64,000 nucleotides of DNA from Cladobotryum mycophilum (GCA_036429605.1 CM071589.1:2046001-2110000); one strand, 5' to 3'. Positions 21,042 through 34,651 are shown, counted from the first letter of the stretch. A program made the numbers and translations. The notes: generated from the letters alone by a model not told the origin.

Positions 21042-22998
21042 AAGGACAATAATCTCCAAAGGGCGGAATGTCAAACCCGGGGCGGCACGGGATGCAACAC
21101 GAGCGCGGAAGCAAAACCGCCCCGAGATATACCTTTTTTCTTCCGGGGTGATCAAAGAGGAGCCCGTCCTCCTCCCCCTCTATCTTGAGATGATCTGATA
21201 AAAAAAAGCAAGAGAAACATCCACGTCAATGAGCAAGAGGGAATGTCTAATAAGCAATATATGCAATGGAACATTCAATATGCAAAAGAGGGGGGGAGAG
21301 AAAATGCTTGTTGATGAAAGGGATGAAAATTTTCGCTTTAATTAATTCTGTGTAACGCATCTTGATGATCATACGATGGAAAAGAAAAATTGTTCCTTAC
21401 CATATGCCGGGTTCATTAAGAATAGATAATAAAAGAATATAAAATAAATAATAATAAAAAAGGGACAAAGGCCATGTTTTTTTGCTGCTGATAATGCAGG
21501 CTGATTTATCATCACCACCTAGTAATCACTACGTTCACATCTTGCAGTTCCCTTATACTCACCTCTCTTACACTGCATCAAAAAGGTCAAACTACCGCAC
21601 CGCACCAGCCACATACAGCCCCAGTTCCAATATTATACTCCGTATACAAGTACTTCTTCTTCTTCATCATCATCAATTTATTATTATTATTATTCCATTC
21701 CATTATCAATCAGTCTCCCCCTGTTTCTTTCCTTTTCTTCTTCTTCTTCTCTCCCTTTTACCCCTCTTCCCCATTCGGTTCTTCCTTTCAGCTCCGTCTA
21801 CGTCATCCCACTCAAACCACCACACCACACCACCCTCTTCACCAACCCCCTGGCCCTTTCTCTCTCTACCTCTTCTCTGCCTCTCTCTCACATGTCTGAC
21901 ACAGCTCTCTTACACACCAAAAAAAAACCCTCCCCCAAAGATCTACATGCTTCGCCCAAATAGAACCTCGGCATCTAAAAAATATCTTTCCCCCCCCGGG
22001 GACCCCAACACCCACACCTTTCCCATGACAGCTGCACCACCTGAACTAATGCACACCGGTTACTCTTTCAAGCCATTGGCCTGCCCCTTTCAGGATTCTC
22101 CCCTTTCTCACGTAAAGATAGTTGTCTTTTTTTCCTTCTCTCTTTCTTCTTAACCAACTGTCATTTGATTCCATTCTCATGCCTATATCGTGACCTCTTT
22201 TGTAAGGGGGTATATATGTATCCTCAACTTCTATATAGCCTATTTAAATTAATTACCGCATCACAAGGTACACATACACACATACGCACACAAACGAGAG
22301 AGTAAAAGAAAGAAAAGAGAACAAAAAAAAAGTTCCTTCTGTTGGCTCCCAATCTTCAAACGAAGCCCAACCTGTTCTCCACATGTCGAGCTTTGCCTCA
22401 CCTAACCGTCCCGTCTTATACCTCCCCCTCCTCCTCGTACCACACCTACCCAAACAACATCCAATACGAAGACAAACCAAGGCGCACTTCACATTGGCTC
22501 CATTGTGGGGAACCTCCCCCTTCCAGCCCCTTTACAAAAAGTTCCCCAGACATTCCATGGGCATTTAGTCCAAGCCTATCCAAGGACCCATCCAAGGCCC
22601 AATCCACCAAAGAAAACAAACCGTCGTTGATCATGAACAGGCACCAAGGGTTAATCGACACGCCCCCTCCATCTCTTCCTCCTCCCTTTTCCTTTTCCTC
22701 TTCCTCTCTCTCGCATCCCAGCCATGCGCCGTTCCCAAGTTCCTTTTCAAGTCTGGGGGGTTTTTTTCTTTTCTTTCCTTTCTTCTTCTTCCATTCGCCT
22801 CCATGTTTTGGCTTCCGAAACGTGCCGATTGTTGTCTAACCACATCAGCTATAACCTACCAAAAGGGACTCTTTGTAGGGAGTTATGCATGCAAAGAACA
22901 CTCGCTAGATCCTCCCAGGTTCCTGCTACTACTACAGGCTATTACAAGCTACCTACTAGGTATCTAGTGCTACGAGCACTATCCGGGTGGCATTCAGC

Positions 22999-23019
22999 CA
23001 TCCCATCCCATCCCATCCC
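22999..23019. repeat. (CATCC)n pentamer repeat
   Basis: About four copies of CATCC (GGATG on the other strand). The same pentamer family recurs at 61302-61330 and 63801-63816. Confidence 0.8.
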
Positions 23020-23246
23020 GGGACAGGAATCATGGGATCATTTGTACTCGTACAACATCCAGTCACTGTTTACTTTACTTTCACCAGGAAGCGATATACG
23101 CGGGCGCAAGGACCCCAGTTCGGCATTATCTCGTTCAATTTCATCCAATTCATTCACTGACCAGTGATGCTATACCCCACAAGCCTCATCTATTCAGGAC
23201 AGGCATCTATCTTTACATGCCTTGCTTCCGCCCATCTGTGAGGAAG

Positions 23247-23260
23247 CCCCCCCCCCCCCC
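23247..23260. repeat. C14 homopolymer
   Basis: Fourteen consecutive C residues in the convergent spacer. The length call is likely to be unreliable. Confidence 0.9.
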
Positions 23261-23994
23261 AGTTTGTACAGTAACTTTCAAAATAAAAAAATATCCATGC
23301 ATATAGTAAGTACTTACTCGCGTATATCCACTCCTCCGCATCCGTGGTATCGAATCCCCCAGGAGTCGGTGATTTGCCATGCATAAGCCAAAATCCAACA
23401 TGCCGCCCCCTGCTTTTTGATAACCAACTGTTCTTTGCCGGCAGAACAAATGAAATGGGATGAAAAAGTAACATCCCAGAGCATCATAACACCATGATAC
23501 TGTACAAGCCATAGTCCAATTCGTGTTCGCCCAGACTCCTAGTAGAGATCCCATTCAAAACTCAAAATTAGCCCCTAAACGCCGCCCATTCTCATATAAC
23601 CTCATTATGATCCTCCATCAGCAACGCCATCTAGGCATCGCAATCATCGTGAATAATTTTTTTAAAACCGGATTTCTTGTGATCCGCCTTTTCCCCCTCC
23701 ATCTTGCAGCCCCCGCCTTTCCAATTCTTGCATATCCCGCCAGGCCTTGTTAATTTGTGACAGCCGGGTGGAGCCATATTATAGCGCATGTTATAATGGG
23801 CCGCTTATTTCTGATCACCAGAGCACATCTCAGAGGGGCCCTGGCGTCGTTATACAAGCGTCGTAGACAAGGAAACAATGGCTTGGCAATCGGAAATGTC
23901 GTAGGTTGCCACCAAGGCATAGTCGTGACTCAGCTGGTTGGTAACGCCTTGACAGAGTGCCATGCGTATGTAATTTAGTTCAAGCCGCGCTTCA

Positions 23995-26900
23995 TCACTG
24001 GTGTTCCATCATAGTCCCAAGCGCGCTTGAGACCCCCTCGTACACGCTCGCCACAGACTCTTGCCACATGGCTGGCGTTACAAAGTTTGGCACGGGCGCG
24101 ACCGAGTATTGCTGTGGTGATATGCCGTGCTGCGAGCCTGGGGGCAGTGAAGCATTGACTGCTTGAATATCTTCAAGAGTCGAGACTTCTGGGGCACCTG
24201 AGGACGAAGTCATGTTCAGAGAATTGGGCGGAGACAAAGAATCAGGTTCTGAATGATCAGGCGTACCAAATGTGGTGTTCCATTGTCTAGGAAAAGGTTA
24301 GAATACTCATCTATCAAATAGGGCGGCGAGAAAGGGGGATACATACTCAAAAATCCGCGATGGGTTCCATGTTGGTTGCTCTGGCAAGCTCATGCTCGCT
24401 GCCATGCCTTGGCCCTGGGTTCCTTGTGGCATCATGACAAGTGACTGTACAGATGGAGAGTCACTCTTGCTGTCCAGACCGCCGGTAGACATTGGAGGTG
24501 TTATGGGGTAGCTGGTAAAACTGACTGTTTGGGCGGCGCTTGTTTCTAATTGGTGCTCCATGGAGCTTGCACGCCCTACGCCTGGACGGTAGCCTGGAGG
24601 ACTGGAAGTAGATAGGTGTGGACTTCCGTAAGGGAACGAAGGCTTCAAGACGAAAGGCTTTCTAGTATCAGCCGAAAACGCTTCCCGGACGGCATCGATC
24701 TGCCTTTGTAAATCCGGCATCTGCCATGCTTCCATCACCTGCTCCATAATCCTCATGTGGCGGGTAAAGTATTCTCGAGCATCATTATGGAAATCAGGGT
24801 CTGGTGAGACGATCGCTACCTGTTATCGAGTTAGAGTGTTAAAACAACGGGCAAGTCACCTCGCGTTATTATGTTCCCCGAGGATGAGTGGTAACTTACG
24901 AGATGAAGTACAATACATGAGAGCCCAGCATATACAGTAAAGCTGAAGCCACGCTGCATGCATTGAAGCCCTGTAAGTCCAGATGAGTTTAGAACGGCTT
25001 CCTGAAGACGGCAGAGGGCCTTGGCTGAGTTATAGCAAATCATCATGTGCCGTTTCCATTCCACTTCGTTGTTGGTAGGATCCAGGAATGATAGCTGCGG
25101 TCGATGGAAGAGTATTACGGTTAGATAATAGTACGAGTGCAGGTTGCCAAGGAAGGACGAGGGAAGCCAAGGAGCGGAACCATCCGGAGGAAAAGTGACA
25201 CTGAGGTCAGCAGGCAGTTCGGCGAGAAATGAGTTAAAGTCCTGCTCTAGTTGCTGAAATTCCGGATCAATGCCCCATTCCTTTCTCTTCTTAAGCCGTT
25301 TGTATGCTTGGCTCATTCTGGAGATGTTCCGCACAACCCGGGCGAAATATGTAAAGTTTCGTGAGACATGAAATTCGGACTCATCTCCGCCAGGAATGTG
25401 CCGAGGGACATTAAAGTCCACCGAATCGGTATCGACAGATAAGTTGTAGCGACCTGTTATGTGTTATAAAACTTTCAAGTCCAAAGACACAAACAACCCT
25501 CGTGACCACTTACCTTGAGGTGCTCCGACCATAACTTCACAGACGAATATTGTCTGCCATATACGCGTTCGCAGTTGGCACTCTATGGGATCAAACTCGC
25601 AGGATCCACCTCCCTGGTGGTCCTCATAATGATCATCCAGAGATAGATCTTTGGCCATCTGAACACACTGAACAATCGTCATCCAAGAACGATAGTAATA
25701 TCCACGCTTAGGCGCTGCTTCTCGAGCCTTGAGTATCATTAATAGTGCCTGCAGCGTGCTCAGTCTGGGAACATCCATGAAAGCATCAGCGTGTCCTATT
25801 TTGTTTGTTAGCCATCAAAGGTACTATTGCGCCAATGTTGGTGTACGCTTACTTGACGCAAGAGCCAGCCATTGATGACCTTGAGCAGGATCATCAGCTA
25901 ATTTTCCCCCAATAGCAAATAAAGCTTCGAGAATCAAGGGAGAAATCGTCTCTCTGGCGGTCGCCCATTGTCGATAGAATAATGACCTGTTTAATACGGG
26001 AACAAAAGGATGAACATGAGTAAAATAGAGATCAAAATAGTGTATCGCCGACGATTCATCAGGCATTAGCGCGGGAGGAATACGGATCTTATGACCTGCG
26101 CCCGTGGATAACGGAGGCAAGACATATCCGTAATCATCCTCATCCTCAAGTGCCGGGTCTTCGCGTCTGAAGGATGCCTTGTTTCGTAGGTAGGGTGCTG
26201 TTAATAACGGTTAGAATGAACCAGGTCAAGACATTGATCGACGCAGAATGGGGTCTCATACCCGTTCCTATCTCGTTCAATTTGAGAACACCCAACAAGT
26301 CCGACAAATCCTGCTGTTGATAGGAATCGGCAGAGTAAGTCGGTGATGATGCTGGCTGTGATGATTGCTGCATTGGCGGAGGCGTGGGAAATGCATCCTG
26401 AGCGGCGATTTGTTGATCGACGAGGGGCATAGGCGGGGGGACAGTAGTGTAGTGAAGATTGTGTTGCGATTGAGAGGGGTCGTAGGACAGAGTCTGAAAA
26501 GCTGCAGCACTGGCATCAGGATAGCCGGCCGGCGGCGCATAGATGTCGGTTTCCTGTTTAAGAGAAGGTTGGCCCTGAGCTGGCATGGTCATGGTTTGGA
26601 ATTGGTTCGTGGAAACAAGGGATTCATAAGTCGTCGAGTCGGCCGAGCCATCGTATCCGTTTGGTCGAACGCAGTGAAGCTTGAGTCTGATGCAGGCAGA
26701 GCAAGGCCAGGTATTCGTGGTGGCGGCATCGCATTTAATCTTCCTCCTTCGGCAGCCCTCACAGGCTCTCATCACTACCAGAGTGTCAGCAATGCCAACA
26801 AAATTTAACTACAACATGTAACTGCGCATGTCTAACCTTTGAGTCGCTTATGGCGGTTATGCTCGTCCACGAAGACATAATCTGCAATGATGACGAGGTT

Positions 26901-27083
26901 AGTCGGAGACGGATGACATAGGTAAGGATGATGAAGCATCTGGAGTGTTCAATGCTCACTCTTCTGGGTCTCTCTCTGAGGAAATTGCTGAGGCGCAAAG
27001 GTGAAGGAGCCCATCTGATTGTTCTGTGCAGATTGCGAGTCCTGCGGGAGGATGCGACGAACAGTAGGATCGTTGGTCGCCAT
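23995..27083 (-). CDS. Zn2Cys6 binuclear-cluster transcription factor with fungal-specific TF domain
   Basis: Eight exons on the minus strand: 27083-26960, 26881-26837, 26774-26262, 26197-25853, 25795-25514, 25453-24900, 24819-24347 and 24286-23995. All introns are GT-AG and all phases agree, giving 875 aa. The cluster near residues 61-91 is CEGCRRRKIKC followed by PCSACIRLKLHC (C-x2-C-x6-C-x9-C-x2-C-x6-C). It is preceded by the basic VFVDEHNRHKRLK, which is on its own 45-bp exon. A Gln/Pro-rich linker follows. The fungal_trans middle homology region spans exons 4-6 (SSAIHYFDLYFTHVHPFVPV, RLSTLQALLMILKARE, YRSWMTIVQCVQMAKDL). The C-terminal third is Ser/Pro/Gln-rich, as in activation domains. 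Target genes cannot be inferred. It is an intact gene, including C6 and G5 runs in coding sequence. Confidence 0.93.
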
Positions 27084-27933
27084 GATGATTATCGAATGCG
27101 CGCGCGCAAGAATAGTGAGATTTTGTTTTGTTTAGATTCGCGGTCTCAGTCAGCAGCGGATGACTGATTTCGTCGACATCAATGCGGAAAGCAGATGAAC
27201 TTTCAGTGCCTTGGGGTTTGAATTCGGACAACGGAGAGTGTGGACTGGACAGTGGTGGTGCGGCGCAGTAGCGGATGTGGAGCAAACAAAGCAATGGATG
27301 AGACGGAAAGATGAATAAACTATCTAATAGTTGCAGATCGTGGTTGTAAATATTAAAAATGCTGGCAGCGACCTATGCCAGAAGAACAACATCCACACAG
27401 ACACACAGGCAACAGCTGACAGCAAGCAAAAGTTGAAAGTGGTGGATTGTGAGAGTTGAAAGTAGGTTGTTCGTGATCGATCTGAAAGTGCCTGTGGCAG
27501 GCAGGCAGAGGGGCAGCTACCGCTGTATGTACATGGGCATCTTCTGTGCGAGACACAGAGAGAGCCTGTGAGTTTAGCGGCAGAAATTGAGGACTTTTGG
27601 GGCTGGAGCCGGTTGACCCAGTCGGCTGCGTTGGGCCCAAGACGAGGCTTGGCTTAGACTGGACGGATGGAGGGGGTTAGTTTTGTCGAAAGACCTCGAG
27701 AGTCGAGAGAAGAGAGAGAGAGAGTGGAGGAGGAGAGAGGAGGAGGGGGGTGTGCAGCTTGCAGGTGTGCAGCTTGCAGGTGTGTAGAAATGCTAAGACT
27801 CGCTAGGTGTTAGGCAAGACAAGGCCAAGACAAGGGAGAAGGGCCTCCAGGACAAGGATTGGGTTGGTTTGTGTGGGAGGAAGAAAACGAGAATGGAGAA
27901 CGAGGGCCCAGACTTTGTCAGGTAAGGTAAGGT

Positions 27934-28089
27934 GGATGGATGGATGGATGCGCACTGGTTGGTGGATGAAGGGCAAAGTCAGGTATGTACAAGTACAGGT
28001 AGGCACTTGTATCAGTGGAGGATGGGTCATGGTTGGATGGATCCATGGATGGATGGATGTGGATGTGGATGTGGATGTGGGTGGATGTA
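27934..28089. repeat. GGAT / GTGGAT tandem repeat cluster
   Basis: Two blocks of GGAT tetramers (about 27934-27950 and 28032-28056) and a run of GTGGAT hexamers (about 28057-28086) lie within 160 bp, about 0.9 kb upstream of the Zn2Cys6 factor start. Confidence 0.85.
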
Positions 28090-29717
28090 GTGGAGGGGTT
28101 GAAGCCATGGAGTGCAGCCCACATCCTTCTCTGGTCTCTGTGGTGGTGCGGTGGTGCTCTGTTGTCGCGCTGACAGGGTGCCCGCCCACTGGGTAGGTAC
28201 TTGCTTGGGTAGTGCAAGGTCACAGCCCAGGCTTGCTCGTCAGGGCTTTGATACACTTGTAAATTTAGTGCTCGAGGCCTGTAGCACTACAGCACGCCAG
28301 GGACGTCAAATGGTAAGTGTGTCACGTTAGGGTATGGATGTCAAGCATCAGACATCAACGGACGGATCTGGAACAGAACAGAAAATGAATGGACAGATAA
28401 ATAGCCAGCTGTCTGAGCAAATTATGGTATGAATTAATTAACTGCGACAAGCCGGACTAAATGCGGAAAGTCAGCGTCAGAGAGTTATTTTCATTTGACC
28501 CAAGGATCACCAACCAAATGGTAAGAAGAATGGATGGAATCCATATTATTTGTGCCCGTACGCTGAATCCTTACTCAGTTTGGTGGAAGGATGAGTTATA
28601 GATTAGGTACTGCTTCCTTCTATTTACCTAATTGCACCAAATTTCTCTGAACCTTGGTTTTTTCTTTTCTTTTTTCCATCTTTTTCTTTCTTCCCTTTCT
28701 TCCTACTTTTAATTGTATTGTTTATTTTTATCTCAACTAATCGAACTAGCATTTCCCGGAAATTCTCATCGTTGGTAGTGATTTTTTCTTCATCACACAC
28801 AGATCGATCCAGTATTTTGACATCATTGTTGCCTGTCCTTAGCTAGTAGCATGTACTGCTACCTACTTGAAGTACCTACTACCTCTCCTCCACTGAAGTG
28901 GTAGCGCAGGGTAGGGTTATTTTGCTTCGACTGGATGGGAGCCGCGGAGAGTCCAAAATGGAGATGGCAATGGCGGCGCCTAGACGTAATTAAAAATACG
29001 CACTTAATCTACAACCTCTTCATTGCCATTCGCAGTGCCGGAGGCGTCAGCCCCTTAACAATACTTTCAAGGTTCCAGTGGCAATATGGCATGGACGAGT
29101 CGTTCTGTTTCTTCAGGCTACGGATGGCTGGAGATCGGCGTTTACCATCACCAGATTGCCTACCATGCCAACATGCCACTGGTCGGTGAGAAGATTTAGC
29201 ATAGGTGATCCAGTGACCATGGCAGGCGAGCAAGCAAGCAAACAAACAGGGCATGGCATGGCATGACGATTGTTTTGGCCGGCGCCCTTTATTAGGACGT
29301 TAGGTAGTTCTGGATCCCCCAAGTCTTCCAACATGGGGGTTCGTTTTTAGCCCGCAAAAAAAAATGCTTCTCTCTAATACTGATTGAGGAAACATCACAA
29401 ATCATCTCCCCTCTACCCCCGTAATGACAGACCGGCAGCAAAATGCCCGCAGGCAGAAAAAATATAGTACTTGTCATATTGGATAAAATAACTGGGACGA
29501 GGGTGTTAAAAACCTGGTTTCCATGCATGGTTACGGGCAACAAGCTTATCTGCCGCGCAAAATGTTGCAGTATTGCTGCAAAGGAGAACAAATTGGATGT
29601 ACTGTATCGAATGGATTGCATCTGCATTTGCATTTGAAGACATACATACATACTACCTAAGGTATGTAGATACGTACGATGCAAGTGCGGGTGGTGCGGA
29701 GTTTGTATCAAGACAGT

Positions 29718-29734
29718 GAGTGAGTGAGTGAGTG
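29718..29734. repeat. (GTGA)n microsatellite
   Basis: Four tandem GTGA copies in the gene-poor region. Confidence 0.8.
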
Positions 29735-32700
29735 GTGCTTCTTTGTTCCATGTTGGCAAAAAAGCAAGGTCGGGTCCTCCGTATCGATTGCGCCTTAAAA
29801 CGAGACTAGGGATGTGCGAGACAGCTCTGGCGGCAAACTCATCGCCGGTGATGCTTTTTTGACACACACGGTGAGGCACGAGTTTGACATTTGTCACGAC
29901 CACAAGATGAATGCCAAAAAAAACACCCCGTTTCATTAGTCTCATGCACCAGACGCTTGGAGCCCAGAGGACAATAAGCTTCATGCTATTTACCTCCCAC
30001 ACACACGGAGGGAGCGAGCCTGATGGATTGTATTGTACTTTTGTGCTTTCCATGGTGTTTTTGTCGTCGTCTCTGATGGAGGCCGTGTTTAATGACGAAG
30101 CGCCTCCTCCTTCATTTATACGCACTTTGAGACAGCAGACACGGCCACCGCGTCATTCCTCGGCAATGTATTCAAATGAAACTTGCAACCTTCCAACTTG
30201 ATAGGTCCAATCTCGAGTGGCTATGGTTTGAAGGTTCCTTAAAGATCCGGTATGCCGTGACCTATTACCATCCGGCATACGGGTTTCCCTCCCATCACGG
30301 TGGTGGCAAATCAAAGGAGCAAAACCGCCCCCTGCCATGGAACTCCTCAGCTTTCGTGTTTCTCCCTTTGAAGACGGGACAGTTGTTTCGCTAGCATTGG
30401 TAATAAGGTAGTTAATAGTTTCGATTCCTTCTAGCCAGTGGCCACGTCCGCTAGTCCTTGTACTCACCCACAAGTCGCCATTAGGAGCTCAAGGTGGCTC
30501 GAATGGTTAGCCTTGATGGAAAGATGCGGCAGAATCATTGGCATGATTTTGCAGACGTGGCTGAAGTTGCTTTCAAGTGGCCGCAAGGCACAGAAAAAGC
30601 ACAAGCACCATCATTGGCTACTGCCCTTGAAACAAATCTTGGAAGGAGCCGAACCATGTGCTCGCCCTGAATCATCGATCACTCATGAAAGCCCCTATTT
30701 TCAAAATCCTAGTTCTTTCATCTACACGTACCTGTTCTATCATATGTCGTGTCATTTCCAAGATCGACACACAGTCACAGTCACAGTCACACACTCTCTC
30801 TCCCCTTTCCGCCTCCGGACTCCAGGCGCAAACGAACCGACGCAATCAGGTCAGGTCAAGCAAAAGGTCCCCCGCAGCGCTTGGATCTGCGGTGCATCCC
30901 TTGCAGGGGGGTTAGCGGTGCTTACAGCAAGTAGCGAGCTCCCATCATCGTCTAATAACTTCTGTGCGCGCCCCGGCCGGATGGTTTTAGGCGGTGTCGG
31001 CTCCCACCCTCCCACCTTAACTCCATGATGGGCTCCTCCAAGACATGCTATCCCCACAGTCCTGTATCTGTGAGAGGAAGCCTGCCGACAGAGCGGGTGG
31101 TCACCATGGTCATGCAAAGCTCAGGGCTAGTAGCCCTTGGGAAGACGTGCATTCATCTACCACCACCGTGCGCCACACCCATACCGAGCGGGCAATAAGG
31201 TGCCTCGGTCTATGAACAGAGTCAAATTCCAACAAGGCGAAGATGACGATTCTCAGCTCGCTAAATATGACTCTAATGTCAAGCGAAAAATGAACAGAAT
31301 TAATGGTTACAGAGGGCGTAATTACTACGACCAAAGTTGTATGGGTGCACGAAGATGTAACCAACAACAGGTAGCAATATGAGCGGCCTTTGCTTCCGAA
31401 CCCTGACACCGTCCCACAGCGGACATCTTCCATCGTACGATGCAGACGAGCATACAAGTAGGTATCCTGTATGAGTACGGAAATCAATCAACCAGTCATG
31501 TACCTAGACAACAGGTACCTACTCTACTATACCTACAAGTATGTATGCGCGGGACAGCTGCAGCTGGTCATATAACAAGACTGCCTACTAGCCATGCTTC
31601 CAGATGAATTCTCTATGCATCGATGACTTGGCACAGATGTGCGCGCGGGTGGCACCGAAAACCTAGGTCAGCAAGATACTCTAGCTACTTAACTAAAGTG
31701 ATATACACATGGCTGCATCCATGTAAGCTCATTTTCGAGGTCATCGCAGAGATCCCCGGAGAAGGCGGCATTGTATTACCAGAGTGTCGGGGGTCGCCGT
31801 CCTCGTCAGACTCATATCTTTGGGCAAAACCAAAACCAAAAAAAAACTCCCCGACCAAATAACAGTTCTTCAGCAACCAGTGTGATACCGTTTGCCCCGT
31901 GGGCCAGATCCTTCTATTTTAGTCGGCCAACAGCGACATTTACGTTTGTACACGTACTTATTCCCCCCTTGTCCTGCACCCACCAACATGGATACGAATA
32001 TGTACGTTGGTTGGGAACAGAGGACATGCACGTCTTGACAAAGTACCATTTCCGAGGCCTCCGCACCGATTGATGGGCGAGTTTCGGAGAGATAACAGCG
32101 AAATATGGTCATTTTAGTTGTTACTGAAGAGATGCAAGGCTTTCTATATCGAGTAACAGCTGCTTCTGTTGCGCGTAATGTCTCAAATAGATGACAAGCA
32201 AATGCTGGTAATCGAGACTTATACGACCAAAAACTGAAGTATTGCCACTCACGGGGGATGACTCCAACAGTTCCGCATCTGTGCAACCGGCTGTTTCTAT
32301 CCAACAGTATCTTCACCAATAAGAATGATTTCAAGGCAATAATAGGCAGCACCTTATGATGCTCACGCGCGCAATTCGGTCCTTTCATCCACCGTGTACA
32401 AACTGTCGACGCCTTATGACGATCTTTTCTCAGCCTCAGCCAAGGCCAATGACAAACAAAAACGGGGACATCTCCCCACGAGTAAGGAGATTCGGTCAAT
32501 TTCTTATTATTATTATTATTATGGGACGACATTTACACGGATGTTAAAACTTTTTTCTCAAATATTTATTTTTATTCTTACAAAAGGCAAATTACATATT
32601 ATGCTATACACAAAATGATGCCGTCTTTTGGTATCCGGGCGGATATTTTGCCTTCTCGTTGGACTCGGGATCGAATGTCTCAATCGACTCTCAATTCCAT

Positions 32701-34442
32701 TTTAAGGTACGATACGTCAGATTGAACACAACTAATGGGCCCGGCACTTGAATAAGGGTACTGGGCCTCAGCTGCACAGCATCTAAGGTGTCTTACGGCT
32801 GCAACGTAACCTCTGCAGGAAATGTACCTACAGCTGGTAGAGTGCATGGATTCTACGAATTCCAGAGTTGACGAAATTCCCACCCCTTGCAGTCAGCCAA
32901 AACGAGTGCCTGCCACCGTGGACTTGGCTCAAACCCGACGGGTGCTCCGAGACAAAGCGAGAGTTGGCGGCGCGGCTGACAGGACTCCTGGGCTTCCGTG
33001 CACCTTCGAATGGGCTTCCATGCAGGGGGCACAGACGCGAAAATTTCTTCTAAAATGCTTCTAGAAGGATTCCCCGACTGGCCGGCAAACGAGTCAAGCT
33101 CACCCCTTGCCTTAGTTTGTCTTGCGCTGCAGCAATTCCCATCTCATCTCATCTTATCTGACTCGCTTAAGAGCTCGGATAGACTTGATAATGTGAGCCA
33201 AGAGGCTAAGCTGCGCAAAGAATCTTGAACGATGCGAGTTAATATTGGGCGGTTCAAGCTTTTACAGCCGAGGTTCAAAGGCCATGCGGAGCGCCAAGCT
33301 GAGCTTGCTTGTCTCAGAGCACAAGGCATCGAATTTTGAATCAAGCATGAGTAGGTACTGGGACCCTATCCTTTGTTCCGATTCCTACAAGTACAAACCA
33401 ACGGAAAAACTCGTTCAACGCAATTCCGCTCGGTGAAGGACGTTTCTTATCGATAGGGGAACGGAGGGGTGCAACCATGATTCCATGGCCCCATATGACC
33501 TTTGTTGAATTGCTCCTACGCCGCAATCGACTTACTAATACGCGTAGTGGACGGGTGAAAGCGATCCCGGATGGACGTGAAACCCAAAAGATAACTGAGG
33601 TGGTGAAGCGAGTGAGACATTGGATGGATTGTTGCCGCCGCCGAGTTGGCGAGTCTCAGAATCGCCATCCTGTGACGGACTGGTTGGGCCATATTCACGC
33701 CCTTTGGAAGCACAGCACAGCGAGGTTCGATGGATGGAGGCTCGATGGGTATGATATCTAATGAATCTTGTTGGCCCAATCTGATGAGAATGGAGATGCA
33801 TATGACGAATGATTCCATTTGTCCCAAACAAAGAGCCCTTGCAGCAGATCAGCAGCCTGTTGCATGCGCATGCAGCCATCCATACGGCACTTTCTTACCA
33901 TTCCATAGCACAGACGTCTAGCTTAGCGAGCGAGCGCTATCATCATGCAGCGCCTGATTGACGGGAGTAGCGTAAATATGCCGCAGAAATAAATTCCCCG
34001 TTTGGTAGGGCTGTTGGTTAGCAGGCGTTGTCCTCTCGTGTTTAGGTCTAGGTTGCATTTCGTTTTCATTTCATACTGTAGTGGCCGTATATTTCTAGCT
34101 GGGACCTACGGTGCATGGTCGATTGCACGCACAGTAGACGATCCTGGCAGTAGGCAGTTGCCTTCTACAGGCACTGTTAAGTCGCTGAACGAAGGACCGA
34201 ATATTTTCCCCGTACCCTCTTGGTCAAGGTCGCACTTGACGCTGTAAACAACCTAGTCTCTGCTTGACGCAACCCTCGAACTTGGTCAATCCTGTTACCA
34301 ACAGCAGCGAGGATCGCCATCAAACCGTTTTAGAGCATCGTTTCCACCTGCTGAACAAAAGTCCTCCTGGTCCTGGGGAAGCTTGGACGTTGTGTGTCTT
34401 TAGCATTGACTCTACAACTCGTCCCAACCGCATCGCACCGCG

Positions 34443-34455
34443 CCCCCCCCCCCCC
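34443..34455. repeat. C13 homopolymer
   Basis: Thirteen consecutive C residues about 200 bp upstream of the CIAO2 ATG, in the presumed promoter or leader, within a CT-rich segment. Confidence 0.9.
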
Positions 34456-34651
34456 TTCTTCCCCCTCACCCTCACCCTCCCACTCGCGGTCCGCCTCTTT
34501 GGAGTATCGGCCCGCAGACGTTTGATATCTATCCTTCTTCCAGTCGATGCTGCATACTACCATCAATCCTTCTGTCCATCCGCATTGACGTCGACGTTTC
34601 ACCAACCTTCTTTTTTCTCTCTCTCTCCCCCGCCCTTCACCGAAGTCCAAA

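Larger units (their letters stand above)
20536..23994. other. Convergent spacer with a long pyrimidine-rich stretch
   Basis: About 3.4 kb lie between two converging genes. The segment 21480-22840 is strongly C/T-biased on the plus strand and yields long but low-complexity ORFs (Ser/Pro/Leu/Phe) that I do not accept as genes. Microsatellites include (GGGAGA)n at 21018-21041, TTA repeats near 21680, CATCC repeats at 22999-23019 and C14 at 23247-23260. Confidence 0.5.
27084..34651. other. 7.5-kb gene-poor region upstream of the transcription factor
   Basis: No convincing protein gene was found between the start of the Zn2Cys6 factor and CIAO2. It holds GGAT/GTGGAT repeats (27934-28089), GTGA repeats (29718-29734), CAGT repeats (30772-30793), TTA repeats (32505-32521), TACCTA-type motifs (for example 28860-28880 and 31500-31530) and C13 at 34443-34455. 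The longest ORFs (29292-30125 and 31870-32532, both minus) have no recognisable domain. As two genes diverge from this segment, it must contain both promoters; the rest may be regulatory, non-coding RNA or decayed sequence. Confidence 0.5.

Noticed and set aside
21482..22153. 223-codon plus-strand ORF
   Set aside because: It is low-complexity Ser/Pro/Leu/Phe translation of a pyrimidine-rich tract, without domain or splice context.
27934..28089. CRISPR-like or telomere-like array
   Set aside because: The units are 4-6 bp direct tandem repeats without spacers, and they do not match the TTAGGG telomere repeat.
29292..30125. 277-codon minus-strand ORF in the gene-poor region
   Set aside because: No domain, signal or codon pattern like the neighbouring genes, and it runs through a GTGA microsatellite and short repeats. 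Possible but unsupported.
31870..32532. 220-codon minus-strand ORF starting with an Asn run
   Set aside because: The Asn run comes from an ATT/TTA microsatellite, and the rest has no recognisable features.
34010..34090. Possible tRNA-like A-box (TTGGTTAGCAGG)
   Set aside because: No matching B-box at the right distance and no foldable acceptor stem seen by eye.
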